This document shows, piece by piece, positions 18,323-26,623 of a DNA stretch of 28,987 bases (its first letter is position 1; every line of letters begins with the position of its first letter). The notes beneath the pieces are model-generated. The model was not told the origin of the DNA. It made no database searches and saw only the letters and a list, made by a program, of their open reading frames with translations. Position numbers and translations under genes: made by a program. The DNA comes from Catenibacterium sp. co_0103 (GTDB lineage Bacteria; Bacillota_I; Bacilli_A; Erysipelotrichales; Coprobacillaceae), in contig NZ_RCYB01000024.1 in assembly GCF_004168205.1 (NCBI RefSeq), positions 1-28,987 on the forward strand. The letters are read 5' to 3'.

Positions 18323-18350
18323 AAAAAAGCCAGACCATTAAGTCTGACTT
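18323..18350 (-). terminator. Terminator of the mannose-family PTS operon
   Basis: On the minus strand AAGTCAGAC-TTAATG-GTCTGGCTT (9 bp, one T-G pair) is followed by six T. It starts at the stop codon of the RpiR gene. Confidence 0.82.
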
Positions 18351-19102
18351 TACTCATCAAAGAATGCGAATTCTTGATATTTTCTTGCAAGAATAGTAAG
18401 AACAATTCCTACTGCATTCATAGAAATGATATGTTCATCCTCAAGAGGAAATTCTGTTGTATTATAGTAAAGATGATAATCTGAATTTTCTACAAGGAAA
18501 TTCTTTCCTAGCTCAGTTATAGAAAGAATAGGTATATTCTTCATATTCAGTGCATTTACTGTTGTTCTGATACCTGGTGTATTACCTGACAATGAAATAA
18601 TAATGACAAAATCATCACTAGTTAGGGAGTGTGAGATGACTTCAAAATTAGTTTCACCAGATACAATATAATTTGAACGCCCTGCCACGAATAGCTCACT
18701 GGAGAACTGTTTTGTGTAGTTGTTCTGAGTAAAACCCGTCGCATACAAAATGACTTGTCGTGCTTTATGGATTTCGGAAATCAATGTTGCAAAGTTTACC
18801 TGCGATGCATATTCAAATGTTTTATCAATCTCTTTTCTAAATTTTTCAACCAAATCTGTAGGAACAACTGCTTTCTTCACTATATCCTTCTTTAAAGAAT
18901 ACTTTAATTCTGAATAACCTGTATAGCCTAGCTTCTGTGCCAAACGTAATACAGAACTCTTTGACGAAAGCAGAACCTTCGCAAGTTCATTAATAGGCAT
19001 GCCTACAACATCAGATTTATGATTTCTGATATATTGAATCATGTCTTTTTCATTATCACTTAGTGTTGAATAAATAAGTCCTGCTTGTGTGTCAAAGTCC
19101 AT
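18350..19102 (-). CDS. RpiR/MurR-family regulator (HTH + SIS)
   Basis: The protein has 250 residues. The N-terminal HTH_6 domain (about 1-75) includes MPINELAKVLLSSKSSVLRLAQKLGY. The SIS sugar-phosphate domain (about 100-235) has VILYATGFTQNN and IIISLSGNTPGI, the usual phosphate-binding Ser-rich loop. It is the last gene of the operon, six bases after the glucosidase stop, so it is co-transcribed with the PTS that it probably controls in response to the imported sugar phosphate. AAAGGGG precedes the ATG. Repressor or activator cannot be told from sequence. Confidence 0.88.
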   Translation of the reverse strand: MDFDTQAGLIYSTLSDNEKDMIQYIRNHKSDVVGMPINELAKVLLSSKSSVLRLAQKLGYTGYSELKYSLKKDIVKKAVVPTDLVEKFRKEIDKTFEYASQVNFATLISEIHKARQVILYATGFTQNNYTKQFSSELFVAGRSNYIVSGETNFEVISHSLTSDDFVIIISLSGNTPGIRTTVNALNMKNIPILSITELGKNFLVENSDYHLYYNTTEFPLEDEHIISMNAVGIVLTILARKYQEFAFFDE

Positions 19103-19108
19103 ATCTCA

Positions 19109-20794
19109 TTACCCCTTTGTTAGATAAACTACTGCTTGATATGGATTTAGAATAATATTTTTATCATCTGTTTTCAATACATTCTCATAATTTCCAATAA
19201 GAATTTCAGCATCCTTATAATCATCTGGCAATGTATATTTTACCTTCTCTTTTGCGAAAGAACATACTACAAGTAATTTCTTACCTTCATATTCTCTTTC
19301 ATATGAGAAGATATCTGAATCATTTTCGTCTAATAGTTTATAAGATCCATGAACAATTATAGGATTTTCTTTTCTTAAACGAATTAATTTCTGATAATAA
19401 TAGAATACTGAATTTGGATCTTTTAATTCATCTTCTGCATTGATGAACTTGTTATCAGGTGAATAATCAATCCAAGGCTTTGCATCAGAAAAACCAGAAC
19501 CTTCTTCTCCATTCCAAGGGAATGGTGTTCTCGCATTGTCTCTTGAACTTAAATAAGCATATTTCTTGATTGTTTCTTCATTTTCACCTTCATCCTTCAT
19601 TTTCTGACACATAAAGACCGTTTCAATATCTTTATATTGATCAAGTGATGTAAAAGGTACATCTTTCATACCTAATTCATCCCCCTGGAAAACATAAGGT
19701 GTTCCCTTCATCATATGCAATAGAGTAGCTAACATTTTAGCTGATTCCACACGATATACTCCATCATCACCAAAACGAGTCACATTTCTAGGCTGGTCAT
19801 GGTTATCCCAATAAAGTGAATTCCATCCCTCACCTAAATCATTGATCCAAGTTGATAAGCTCTTCTTTAAATCACTGAGTTTAAACTTCACATCAGAGAA
19901 TTTACCGTACTTACCATAATCTAAATGCATATGATCAAACTGGAATACCATGTTTAATTCGTGTCTAGAAGGATCTGTATAAAGTTTACCCTGCTGAACA
20001 TTGGTATTGGCTGTTTCTCCTACTGTCATCACATCATAGTGTGATAAGACTTCTCTATTCATTTCCTGTAGGAATTCATGAATACGAGGTCCATTAGAAG
20101 CTCCTTTATAATATGATTTTGCATAATCATATTCTCCTGGTAAGGCGTCTGGAAAATTCTGTCTCTTACTTAATAAAGAGATAACATCCATTCTATAACC
20201 ATCAATACCCTTATCTAACCAGAAGCGCATTTCATTATAAACTGCTTCTCTTACCTTAGGATTTTCCCAGTTTAAGTCAGGCTGTCCTGGCGCAAAACAA
20301 TGAAGATAATACTGTTTTCTTTCAGGTACATAAGTCCATGCAGATCCACCAAAAGTAGCACCCCAGTTTGTTGGTTCACTGCCATCTTCTTTAGGATCCT
20401 TCCAGATATAGAAATCAGAATATTCATTATCCTTAGAAGATTTAGACTTTAAGAACCATTCATGCTGGTCACTTGTATGATTCACTACTAAGTCCATAAT
20501 AATCTTAATATTCATACTATGTGCTGTTTCTAATAGTTCATCAAAGTCTTCCATTGTGCCATACATCGGATTGATCTTGCGATAGTTCGCAATATCATAA
20601 CCATTATCTACTAATGGTGATTCATAGATTGGGTTTAACCAGATGACATCAATACCTAATTTAGATAAATAAGGAAGCTTTTCAGTAATACCTTTTAAAT
20701 CACCAACCCCATCATTGTTGGTATCATTAAAACTTTGTGGATAAACCTGATAAACAACGCTGCTTTTCCACCAATCTTTATTCATCATCCTCAT
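19109..20794 (-). CDS. GH13 alpha-glucosidase (oligo-1,6-glucosidase-like)
   Basis: This 561-residue cytoplasmic enzyme has the GH13 motifs MDLVVNH (100-106), GYRMDVISL with nucleophile Asp203, TVGE with acid/base Glu260, and NHDQPR with Asp333. The Val after the nucleophile (Val204) is the residue linked to alpha-1,6 preference in subfamily 31; alpha-1,4 enzymes usually have Ala. Trehalose-6-phosphate hydrolases are close relatives and cannot be excluded, particularly because the gene sits in a PTS operon. Starts at 20794, 20788 and 20785 are all possible; they overlap the Asp/Glu-rich 3' end of the IIA gene. Confidence 0.85.
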   Translation of the reverse strand: MRMMNKDWWKSSVVYQVYPQSFNDTNNDGVGDLKGITEKLPYLSKLGIDVIWLNPIYESPLVDNGYDIANYRKINPMYGTMEDFDELLETAHSMNIKIIMDLVVNHTSDQHEWFLKSKSSKDNEYSDFYIWKDPKEDGSEPTNWGATFGGSAWTYVPERKQYYLHCFAPGQPDLNWENPKVREAVYNEMRFWLDKGIDGYRMDVISLLSKRQNFPDALPGEYDYAKSYYKGASNGPRIHEFLQEMNREVLSHYDVMTVGETANTNVQQGKLYTDPSRHELNMVFQFDHMHLDYGKYGKFSDVKFKLSDLKKSLSTWINDLGEGWNSLYWDNHDQPRNVTRFGDDGVYRVESAKMLATLLHMMKGTPYVFQGDELGMKDVPFTSLDQYKDIETVFMCQKMKDEGENEETIKKYAYLSSRDNARTPFPWNGEEGSGFSDAKPWIDYSPDNKFINAEDELKDPNSVFYYYQKLIRLRKENPIIVHGSYKLLDENDSDIFSYEREYEGKKLLVVCSFAKEKVKYTLPDDYKDAEILIGNYENVLKTDDKNIILNPYQAVVYLTKG

Positions 20795-21200
20795 CGACCC
20801 CCATATTTTTCATAACATCGTTGACATAAACAATCTGTGACTTTGCATCATCAATCGCATTTCTAATGACATCTTCATTCACTTTTTCACAGCTTGCTAA
20901 TGATAAACAGACACTTAATACAATAGGTAAATTCATTCCTGTAATCACATATACATTAGGATACTGTAAGTATTTGACTGCTTCCTGATTCACACTACCC
21001 CCAAGCATATCAGTGAAGATGATGTATTCATCACCTTCATTGATTTCTCCTAGTGCTTCTTTTAACTTCTTTTCAACAGGTATATTATCCATATAAGCAC
21101 TCACTGACTGGATATCAGTTAAAGTTGGCATAAGATACTGGATTGTATCTTTTAAACCATCAGCGAGTAAATGATGGCTGGCTAGAACGATTTTTCTCAT
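20778..21200 (-). CDS. PTS mannose-family IIA subunit
   Basis: This 140-residue cytoplasmic phosphocarrier of the EIIA-Man (fructose-man-sor) family takes phosphate from HPr at His9 in IVLASHHLLADGL, where most relatives have SHG. TDMLGGSVNQEA matches the family core. The start at 21200 is chosen because the conserved N-terminal strand begins there and GGGGGG lies nine bases before; an upstream ATG at 21257 would reach into the IID gene. An unusual acidic tail (DEDDE) overlaps the glucosidase start. The IIA is separate from IIB, unlike E. coli ManX. Confidence 0.85.
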   Translation of the reverse strand: MRKIVLASHHLLADGLKDTIQYLMPTLTDIQSVSAYMDNIPVEKKLKEALGEINEGDEYIIFTDMLGGSVNQEAVKYLQYPNVYVITGMNLPIVLSVCLSLASCEKVNEDVIRNAIDDAKSQIVYVNDVMKNMGVDEDDE

Positions 21201-21226
21201 AGACTTTTTCCCCCCGAAAACTTTGA

Positions 21227-22048
21227 TTAGAGAGCTAGAATTCCAAAGAATGAGCAAACTAATGCAAGAATGATAATTAAGAAGATGACCTGAATAACAG
21301 TAAGTTTCTTAGATGCAAGTAATTTATAAACGATAAATGTAAGTGCAACTGGTAATAAAGCAGGCATGATCTTATCTAAGACACCTGTCTGAATAGCAAG
21401 TTTTACTTTACCTGACTTAAAGACAAGACCTAATGACATCTTAACAACTGAAGGAATTAATGCCCCAATAACTGTTAGACCCATGATAGATGCTGCTTCA
21501 GTGAAGACTGATAACTTATCACCTAATGTAGTAATAAGCTTTAAACCTGAATCATATCCTAAATGGAATAACTTAATTCTAAAGAAGAAGAAAATCACGT
21601 TAAGTAACATCCAGATGAGTGCACCTGTAGGGTTACCTTCAAGTCCCATATAAGCTGCAATAGAACCCATGATTGTTGGATATAGTACCCAGATTAAAGT
21701 ATCCCCGATACCTGCAAGAGGACCCATCATACCTGTCTTAAAGTTCTGTACTGTATCTAATGCTTCTATGCCATCTTTTTCTTCCATAGCAACACTTGCA
21801 CCAAGTAAGATATTAGCCATCCAAGTTGTAGTATTGAAATATTTAAAGTGGTTATTTAATGATGCAACATAGTCATCATCATTATTCTTATGAATCTTTC
21901 TTAAAACCTTCTCTAATCCAAATACAACTGCTGGGCCCTGATGGTTTTCATAGTTATATGTATTACATGCCATAAACATGTAACGTACTGCGGCTTTTGT
22001 AAGATCTTTCTTTGTAACAACTTCTGTTGTCTGTGTTTCTTTATTCAT
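21227..22048 (-). CDS. PTS mannose-family IID subunit
   Basis: This 273-residue membrane subunit (ManZ-like) forms the sugar channel with IIC. Family features are the N-terminal amphipathic helix, FMACNTYNYENHQGPAVVFG, and FKTGMMGPLAGIGDTLIW, with hydrophobic helices in the second half. The start is the ATG at 22048: AAGGAG lies nine bases before it, but abuts the other ATG at 22057. It overlaps the IIC stop by eight bases, so translation is coupled. Confidence 0.9.
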   Translation of the reverse strand: MNKETQTTEVVTKKDLTKAAVRYMFMACNTYNYENHQGPAVVFGLEKVLRKIHKNNDDDYVASLNNHFKYFNTTTWMANILLGASVAMEEKDGIEALDTVQNFKTGMMGPLAGIGDTLIWVLYPTIMGSIAAYMGLEGNPTGALIWMLLNVIFFFFRIKLFHLGYDSGLKLITTLGDKLSVFTEAASIMGLTVIGALIPSVVKMSLGLVFKSGKVKLAIQTGVLDKIMPALLPVALTFIVYKLLASKKLTVIQVIFLIIILALVCSFFGILAL

Positions 22049-22838
22049 CCCAATCATCTCCTTCTTCGATTACTGCACCTTCTGTTGCGACTGCTGGTGC
22101 TTTATTGACCTGTGTTGTAAAGAAATAGTAAGCAATAGCTAAACCAATAATAGATACACCTAACATTGGTACATTTAAGTAAGCTGAGAAGACAAAACCA
22201 ATCATCAACATTGATAAGTACTTCTTAGCAGGCATAACCTGTAACAATAACGCGATACCTACAACTGGTAACATATTTCCTGCGATAGATAGACCATTTG
22301 TGAACCATACTGGAACTGATTTTAAGATAACATTAACGATTGCATCACCAAATAATACACATAAAGCTGTTGGTAAACCTGTAGATAAAGCAAAGATCAT
22401 AGGACCAATCCAAAGAATTCTGTTCATCTTACTAAACTTCTTTTCATTACATGCTTTCTGTGCTGCATGTGTTACATAAGTGTTTAATAACTTTGCGAAT
22501 ACATCTAACTGAATACCAAGCATACCAACTGGTACACCTACTGCTAAGGCAACTGCTTTTGCCTGAGCCACATCATTTGTAGTTCTACATGCAACATAAA
22601 TACCAACTACTGTTGCAAGACCCCAGTTAGGCACTGATGAACCACCAATGTTGGCAACACCTAAGTTCATTAACTGGAATGTACCACCAATAATCATGGC
22701 AGTCTTCATATCCCCCATAATCAATCCTGCAAAAAATGCAACCATGATTGGGAACCATGTTGTAATAACAATCCCCTGCTGGTCTAAGACCATCCACATT
22801 GATAATAATACGATTAATACTCCTTGAATAACCTGCAT
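22041..22838 (-). CDS. PTS mannose-family IIC subunit
   Basis: This 265-residue multispanning membrane protein (ManY/sorbose IIC family) makes up the translocation unit with IID. GDMKTAMIIGGTFQLMNLGVANIGG and a long PVGMLGIQLDVF segment are family signatures. The C-terminus is acidic and cytoplasmic. GGGAGA precedes the ATG. It lies between IIB (18-base gap) and IID (overlap), the standard order. Confidence 0.9.
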   Translation of the reverse strand: MQVIQGVLIVLLSMWMVLDQQGIVITTWFPIMVAFFAGLIMGDMKTAMIIGGTFQLMNLGVANIGGSSVPNWGLATVVGIYVACRTTNDVAQAKAVALAVGVPVGMLGIQLDVFAKLLNTYVTHAAQKACNEKKFSKMNRILWIGPMIFALSTGLPTALCVLFGDAIVNVILKSVPVWFTNGLSIAGNMLPVVGIALLLQVMPAKKYLSMLMIGFVFSAYLNVPMLGVSIIGLAIAYYFFTTQVNKAPAVATEGAVIEEGDDWDE

Positions 22839-22856
22839 ACTTCTTATCTCCCTTGA

Positions 22857-23333
22857 TTATTTAATATATGTTTCTAGTGGTTCTTCTGCTTCGCTTGGTA
22901 CGAAGTGGAATGTCACTGGAATACCCATAGACTGCAATTTCTTTAAATCATTCACTTCTTCTTCATTGACTGAAACCATCTTCTTCACTGTTGTCTTACC
23001 TTCCCCATCGAAGATAATACCAATATTTACTTTAGGAATCTTAACGCCACTTTCAGCTAACTTAACTAATGTAGATGGTTCTCTTACAATCATGAATACA
23101 TTATGGCTATCATACTTTCCTGCGTTGAAGTTCTTAATAGCTGTTTCTGTATCAATGATTGACATACCAGTCCCCACTGGCTTACTCATTCTCATTGCTG
23201 ATTTTTGAACTTCATCCTTACTTACTTCATCATCGACTACCATTAATCTTTTTGCCTGTGTTGCACCTGCCCATTGTGTAACAACAATACCATGAATTAA
23301 TCTCTGGTCGATTCTTGCTAATACTAAACTCAT
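22857..23333 (-). CDS. PTS mannose-family IIB subunit
   Basis: The protein has 158 residues and begins MSLVLARIDQRLIHG, where His14 is the phosphorylation site. It passes phosphate from IIA to the sugar entering through IIC/IID. The start at 23333 is supported by AAGGAGG at good spacing and by family alignment; an upstream in-frame ATG (23363) would overlap the ribosome site. It is first in the operon IIB-IIC-IID-IIA-glucosidase-RpiR. The substrate is not set by sequence; the glucosidase suggests an alpha-glucoside. Confidence 0.9.
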   Translation of the reverse strand: MSLVLARIDQRLIHGIVVTQWAGATQAKRLMVVDDEVSKDEVQKSAMRMSKPVGTGMSIIDTETAIKNFNAGKYDSHNVFMIVREPSTLVKLAESGVKIPKVNIGIIFDGEGKTTVKKMVSVNEEEVNDLKKLQSMGIPVTFHFVPSEAEEPLETYIK

Positions 23334-23380
23334 TTTTCTTTTCCTCCTTGAAATTGCTTTCATTTGTTTTGACGAGTCCT

Positions 23381-23409
23381 AGTTTACCCAACAATGCAAA
23401 CACTTTCAA
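23381..23409 (-). promoter_or_regulatory. Promoter of the mannose-family PTS operon with cre-like site
   Basis: On the minus strand TTGAAA (23404-23409) and TAAACT (23381-23386) are exactly 17 bases apart, about 50 bases before the IIB start. The spacer holds TGAAAGTGTTTGCA (23395-23408), which shares the AAGTGTTT core with the maltose promoter site and differs from the CcpA consensus at two positions. Confidence 0.6.
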
Positions 23410-23608
23410 TATTTCAGGCCCCTTCTGGGACGTGGCACAAACTCTTGGAATAGGTGTCAAAGATAAGGGAAACGTTCCATTATGATGTTTTAGAATAGTA
23501 ATATTATGTTTATACAATTCAATTTATTATGATATATACAAGGTTATTTCAATTAACTAACACTTCATACTTTATTCACTTTAATTATTAAAATGTACCA
23601 TTATACGC
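23410..23608. other. Intergenic stretch between the cyuA-like gene and the PTS operon
   Basis: No gene is seen in these ~200 bases. They hold a second minus-strand promoter candidate (TTGAAA 23547-23552, TAATAA 23524-23529, 17-base spacer), a GGAAACGTTCC near-palindrome (23468-23478) and a GC-richer patch near 23417-23438. The stretch may be an upstream control region of the PTS operon. Confidence 0.4.
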
Positions 23609-23639
23609 AAAAAGAAGATGATCCTTGGACCACCTTCTT
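23609..23639 (-). terminator. Terminator of the cyuA-like gene
   Basis: On the minus strand a 12-bp stem (AAGAAGGTGGTC / GATCATCTTCTT, with two G-T pairs) has a CAAG loop and a T run. It starts two bases after the stop codon. Confidence 0.8.
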
Positions 23640-23640
23640 C

Positions 23641-24897
23641 CTATTGACACTCTTTACTTTTCATAATTGAGATGATTTCTTCATCTACTTTATTCATTCC
23701 ATTTTTCCCAATATGGGCCATATTTTGAATACATTGTTCAGGTGTTGATGCACAAATTCCATCACTTTCTCTTAATCCTGCATTATTGACTGCAGTCATT
23801 GCACACATAAGTGCAGCCGTAGATCCTGTAGATACCTTTAATGCACATCCTACTTTTCCTCCATCACAAATCATACCAGTTACAGTTCCTGTCATATTAC
23901 GTATACAATACCCTATCTGATCATCTGATGCATCTAAGAGATAAGCGATACCTACAGAAGCAGATGTAGAAGACGCCATGACACATGTACACATAGGCGA
24001 TAATTTACCTATATGTGCATTAATATATCTATTTACTAGATGTGTAAGCGCAAGTGCTTTGAGTTTCTTTTCTAGTGATATGTGTAGTTCTTCTGCCACT
24101 TCATTCACTGGTATAGAAACAACGAGTCCTTTTGTACCTGCACCTGAACTGCTCATTGCAGGAAGTGGACAGCCATCTAGTCTATTTTCAGCAGCTGCAG
24201 TAACTTTCCTTATTATTCTAGTTAACAAGTCTTCAGAAAATAATGAACGGTTAAATGAATCACTCAAATGTGTTGTTCCTTTATATTGTGATAATCGGTT
24301 ATTCATTTCTATACCATCTAATAAGAATTCAAGTTTATACACTGTCATTGAGTCTACCAAAGAACATATGTCTGATATTTTCATTTCTTTGAGTTCATCA
24401 ATCACAGTGGGTGTATTGTTTGTTTCTTGAGTTGTTTTCTCTTCTAATACAATTCCATTCTTTTCTAGATAAACTATATTTGTATGTGCCTCTTTGATCA
24501 TACATGTCACTGTATCGTTAGATGTATAAAGAGTACATTTTACATGAATAGATGCTGAATCATTAATCGTGATAGAAACATGGGACCCTAATAATTCAGC
24601 ATAAGTGATTGTATCTGGTTCTATATCTTCAAATAGAGTCAGCTGTTTTTCTGGGTTCTTTAATAATGCCCCAATAGAAACGGCATACTCTAAACCTACA
24701 TACTCACAATGTGGTATACCTGCAGACATTCCATTCTTATATATTCCTTTATTAACATCTAACTCTATTTTATTTATTGGATTATTTAACTGTTTAGATG
24801 CATAAGCTGCACATAATGCGACACAAACTGGTTCTGTACATCCTAATGCAGGAACTACATCCTTCTTCAATAAGTTTATTAGTTCTTCTTTTCTCAT
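23641..24897 (-). CDS. cyuA: L-cysteine desulfidase family protein (CyuA/YhaM, UPF0597)
   Basis: This 418-residue iron-sulfur enzyme belongs to the family whose characterised members split L-cysteine into pyruvate, ammonia and sulfide. The diagnostic DVVPALGCTEP motif (13-23, ligand-type Cys20) is present, as are the C-terminal Cys clusters CTCVMASST and ICDGGKVGCALK, which supply the other [4Fe-4S] ligands. The fold is related to the serine dehydratase alpha domain. AAGGAG precedes the ATG at 24897; a start nine codons upstream would lie inside the operator and ribosome site. It is a single gene with its own terminator. No cysteine transporter or CyuR-like regulator is adjacent. The exact substrate is inferred. 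Confidence 0.85.
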   Translation of the reverse strand: MRKEELINLLKKDVVPALGCTEPVCVALCAAYASKQLNNPINKIELDVNKGIYKNGMSAGIPHCEYVGLEYAVSIGALLKNPEKQLTLFEDIEPDTITYAELLGSHVSITINDSASIHVKCTLYTSNDTVTCMIKEAHTNIVYLEKNGIVLEEKTTQETNNTPTVIDELKEMKISDICSLVDSMTVYKLEFLLDGIEMNNRLSQYKGTTHLSDSFNRSLFSEDLLTRIIRKVTAAAENRLDGCPLPAMSSSGAGTKGLVVSIPVNEVAEELHISLEKKLKALALTHLVNRYINAHIGKLSPMCTCVMASSTSASVGIAYLLDASDDQIGYCIRNMTGTVTGMICDGGKVGCALKVSTGSTAALMCAMTAVNNAGLRESDGICASTPEQCIQNMAHIGKNGMNKVDEEIISIMKSKECQ

Positions 24898-24905
24898 ATG
24901 ATTCT

Positions 24906-24926
24906 CCTTGTTTACAGTATACAAGG
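24906..24926 (-). promoter_or_regulatory. 21-bp palindromic operator of the cyuA-like gene
   Basis: CCTTGTaTAC-t-GTAaACAAGG matches at 9 of 10 paired positions. It covers a TATACT -10 candidate and runs into the AAGGAG ribosome site, a position that suits repression. A half-site with the same TATACAAGG lies at 23535-23543 inside another promoter candidate. The binding protein is not evident in the window. Confidence 0.55.
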
Positions 24927-24939
24927 TTTATCACAAATT

Positions 24940-24965
24940 AAAAAGACTGCTGTGGGGTAGCAGTC
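24940..24965 (-). terminator. Terminator of the orphan EIIC gene
   Basis: On the minus strand GACTGCT-ACCCCAC-AGCAGTC is followed by five T. It lies 62 bases past the EIIC stop, which leaves a real 3' UTR that contains one copy of the flanking repeat. Confidence 0.85.
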
Positions 24966-25000
24966 ATATACAAAATATTTAAGGTTATTCAATTTTATGT

Positions 25001-25022
25001 GTGTGTGAGTTTTATTTCTTGT
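25001..25022 (+). repeat. 22-nt repeat, copy in the EIIC 3' UTR
   Basis: GTGTGTGAGTTTTATTTCTT and the next two bases (GT) recur at 26624-26646 with one extra C. Here it is read antisense, in the 3' UTR of the minus-strand EIIC transcript. Confidence 0.65.
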
Positions 25023-25027
25023 TTTAA

Positions 25028-26389
25028 TTATTTTGAATTTTCTTCTTCTAACTTTTGTTTATCTAATAATTTAACGAATGGATAGTAAAGTGCCATATCT
25101 AGAAGGATTAGCCCTACAACCATGATACCGGCTTTAATATCCATACATCCTAATGCAGCACCAAGTGGAGCTGGTGTTGTCCACGGTGTTTCAATTACAC
25201 CCTTTCCAACGATGTGTAATGCCATACAAGTATAGGCAATAATTGAGTTTACAACTGGCACAAAGATAAATGGAATCATCATAATTGGGTTTAATACCAT
25301 TGGTAAACCGAAGATGATTGGTTCATTGATATTGAAGATAGCTGGACCAATTGAAAGCTTACCTAAAGTACGTAATTCAACTGATTTTGCTCTAAGTAAT
25401 AGAATACATAATCCTAAAGTAGCACCTCCGCCACCTAATGCGATAATATATGACCAGAATGGCTGAGTGAAGAAGTGTACTAATGGTTTACCAGCACTAT
25501 ATGCTGCGATATTAGTAATTAAATACATCTGCATGAATGGTAATCTAATTGGCTGAGTAATACTTGCACCATGTAAACCAAAGAACCAGAATGTCTGAGC
25601 AATGATAGTAATTAAACAGATACCTACTAATGAGTCTAGACCAGATACCGCAGGTGCAAGCACTGTCATAATCATACTTGGTAATAACTGACCACTGATA
25701 TTCTGTATAAATAATGATAGTGCATAGAATATGATAACACAGATAAAGAGTGGTAAGATTGCATCGAATGATGAACTGATTGCAGGTGGAACACCTTCAG
25801 GCATCTTAATACGAACGTTCTTCTTAAATAAGAAGTTCATGACTTCTACACATCCGATAGAAACAATAATAGCTGTAAAGATACCCTTTGCATCCAGGTA
25901 AGTTGTTGGTATATAACTTCCTGCAAGTGCAAGTAGATCAGTGGCTGATTTACCATCAGTAATGAGATTAGCTGGGACAGCAGAAGTAGTTGGTGCAGAT
26001 ACGATTAAGAATACTGCAGTAGAAACAACAGCTGCATTTAAGCTTGGCATTTCGTATTTCTTAGCTAAATGATAAGAAATAGAGAAAGCGATAAATAGTC
26101 CCATTAAAGCCATTGTCATATTATATGGTAATAATAATGCGGCTTTATTAGCCTGAGCCCAGTTGTACCATCCTGTAAGCATGGTAGTGATGAAACCCCA
26201 GTTTGGTAGAGTTTCAGGTTTGAATGGTGGTGTTGATACGATTAAGCAAGCACCTCCAAGGATTGATAGTGGAATAGCAACAACCATTCCATCACGAATT
26301 GCAGCAAGATGTCTTTGGTTAGCTAACTTGTCTGCAATGGGAACTAGTGTGCGATTTGCTAGTTCATTGAATTTTTCCATGAAGTTCAT
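25028..26389 (-). CDS. PTS lactose/cellobiose-family IIC subunit (orphan)
   Basis: This 453-residue integral membrane permease (CelB/ChbC type) has about ten helices. Family segments are AIRDGMVVAIPLSILGGACLI near residue 31, TFWFFGLHG, and FNINEPIIFGLPMVLNPIMMIPF. It translocates and helps phosphorylate a disaccharide, but no IIA or IIB gene lies in the window, so it must borrow them from elsewhere. GGGAGG lies before the ATG at 26389. It is divergent from the YieK-like gene, and TTGGAAAA sites flank its -10. The substrate is unknown; the partner genes suggest an amino- or beta-linked sugar. Confidence 0.9.
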   Translation of the reverse strand: MNFMEKFNELANRTLVPIADKLANQRHLAAIRDGMVVAIPLSILGGACLIVSTPPFKPETLPNWGFITTMLTGWYNWAQANKAALLLPYNMTMALMGLFIAFSISYHLAKKYEMPSLNAAVVSTAVFLIVSAPTTSAVPANLITDGKSATDLLALAGSYIPTTYLDAKGIFTAIIVSIGCVEVMNFLFKKNVRIKMPEGVPPAISSSFDAILPLFICVIIFYALSLFIQNISGQLLPSMIMTVLAPAVSGLDSLVGICLITIIAQTFWFFGLHGASITQPIRLPFMQMYLITNIAAYSAGKPLVHFFTQPFWSYIIALGGGGATLGLCILLLRAKSVELRTLGKLSIGPAIFNINEPIIFGLPMVLNPIMMIPFIFVPVVNSIIAYTCMALHIVGKGVIETPWTTPAPLGAALGCMDIKAGIMVVGLILLDMALYYPFVKLLDKQKLEEENSK

Positions 26390-26416
26390 GTCGAGTCCTC
26401 CCTTCTCGTTGGATAC

Positions 26417-26457
26417 ATTATATCTTGGAAAAGCCTAAAAAATCTCGTATTTTCCAA
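26417..26457 (-). promoter_or_regulatory. EIIC promoter with TTGGAAAA/TTTTCCAA operator pair
   Basis: A TATAAT -10 (26417-26422, minus strand) is preceded two bases upstream by TTTTCCAA (26425-26432 complement). Its inverted partner TTTTCCAA (26450-26457, plus strand) is 17 bases away. The -35 is weak. The layout suits control by the protein that binds the related sites at 26491 and 27442. Confidence 0.5.
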
Positions 26458-26490
26458 TATATAAAACACCTTTCCATATGATAGAAGAAC

Positions 26491-26507
26491 TTTCCAAATC
26501 GTGGAAA
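26491..26507. promoter_or_regulatory. Operator TTTCCA-N5-TGGAAA, divergent region
   Basis: This perfect 6+6 dyad with a 5-base spacer lies between the divergent EIIC and YieK-like genes, about 100 bases before the latter's promoter. An additional half-site TTTCCA lies at 26471-26476. The same dyad recurs at 27442-27458. Confidence 0.6.
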
Positions 26508-26590
26508 TCACTTGCAAAAGCGGCTCTATATAAGTATAATGCGCGCCAAATTACACCGATATATACAATATAATTTTAATTTTTTATAGG

Positions 26591-26618
26591 TTGACAGAAA
26601 GAGTTTGATGCTTATAAT
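26591..26618 (+). promoter_or_regulatory. Strong promoter of the YieK-like gene
   Basis: A perfect TTGACA (26591-26596) and a perfect TATAAT (26613-26618) are 16 bases apart. The predicted transcript starts near 26625, exactly where the 23-nt repeat begins, giving a ~43-base leader. Confidence 0.8.
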
Positions 26619-26623
26619 GTGAA

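Noticed and set aside
23433..23450. TGGCAC followed by CTTGGA, resembling a sigma-54 promoter in front of a mannose-family PTS
   Set aside because: It points away from the PTS operon, the spacing is one base too long, the -12 GC is missing, and no LevR-type activator is present; a good vegetative promoter is at 23381-23409.
23230..23517. Minus-strand open frame of 95 codons overlapping the IIB start and promoter
   Set aside because: It crosses the promoter and ribosome site of the IIB gene and matches IIB in another frame.
23978..24430. 150-codon open frame on the plus strand inside the cyuA-like gene
   Set aside because: It is a shadow of a conserved gene on the other strand, with no family features.
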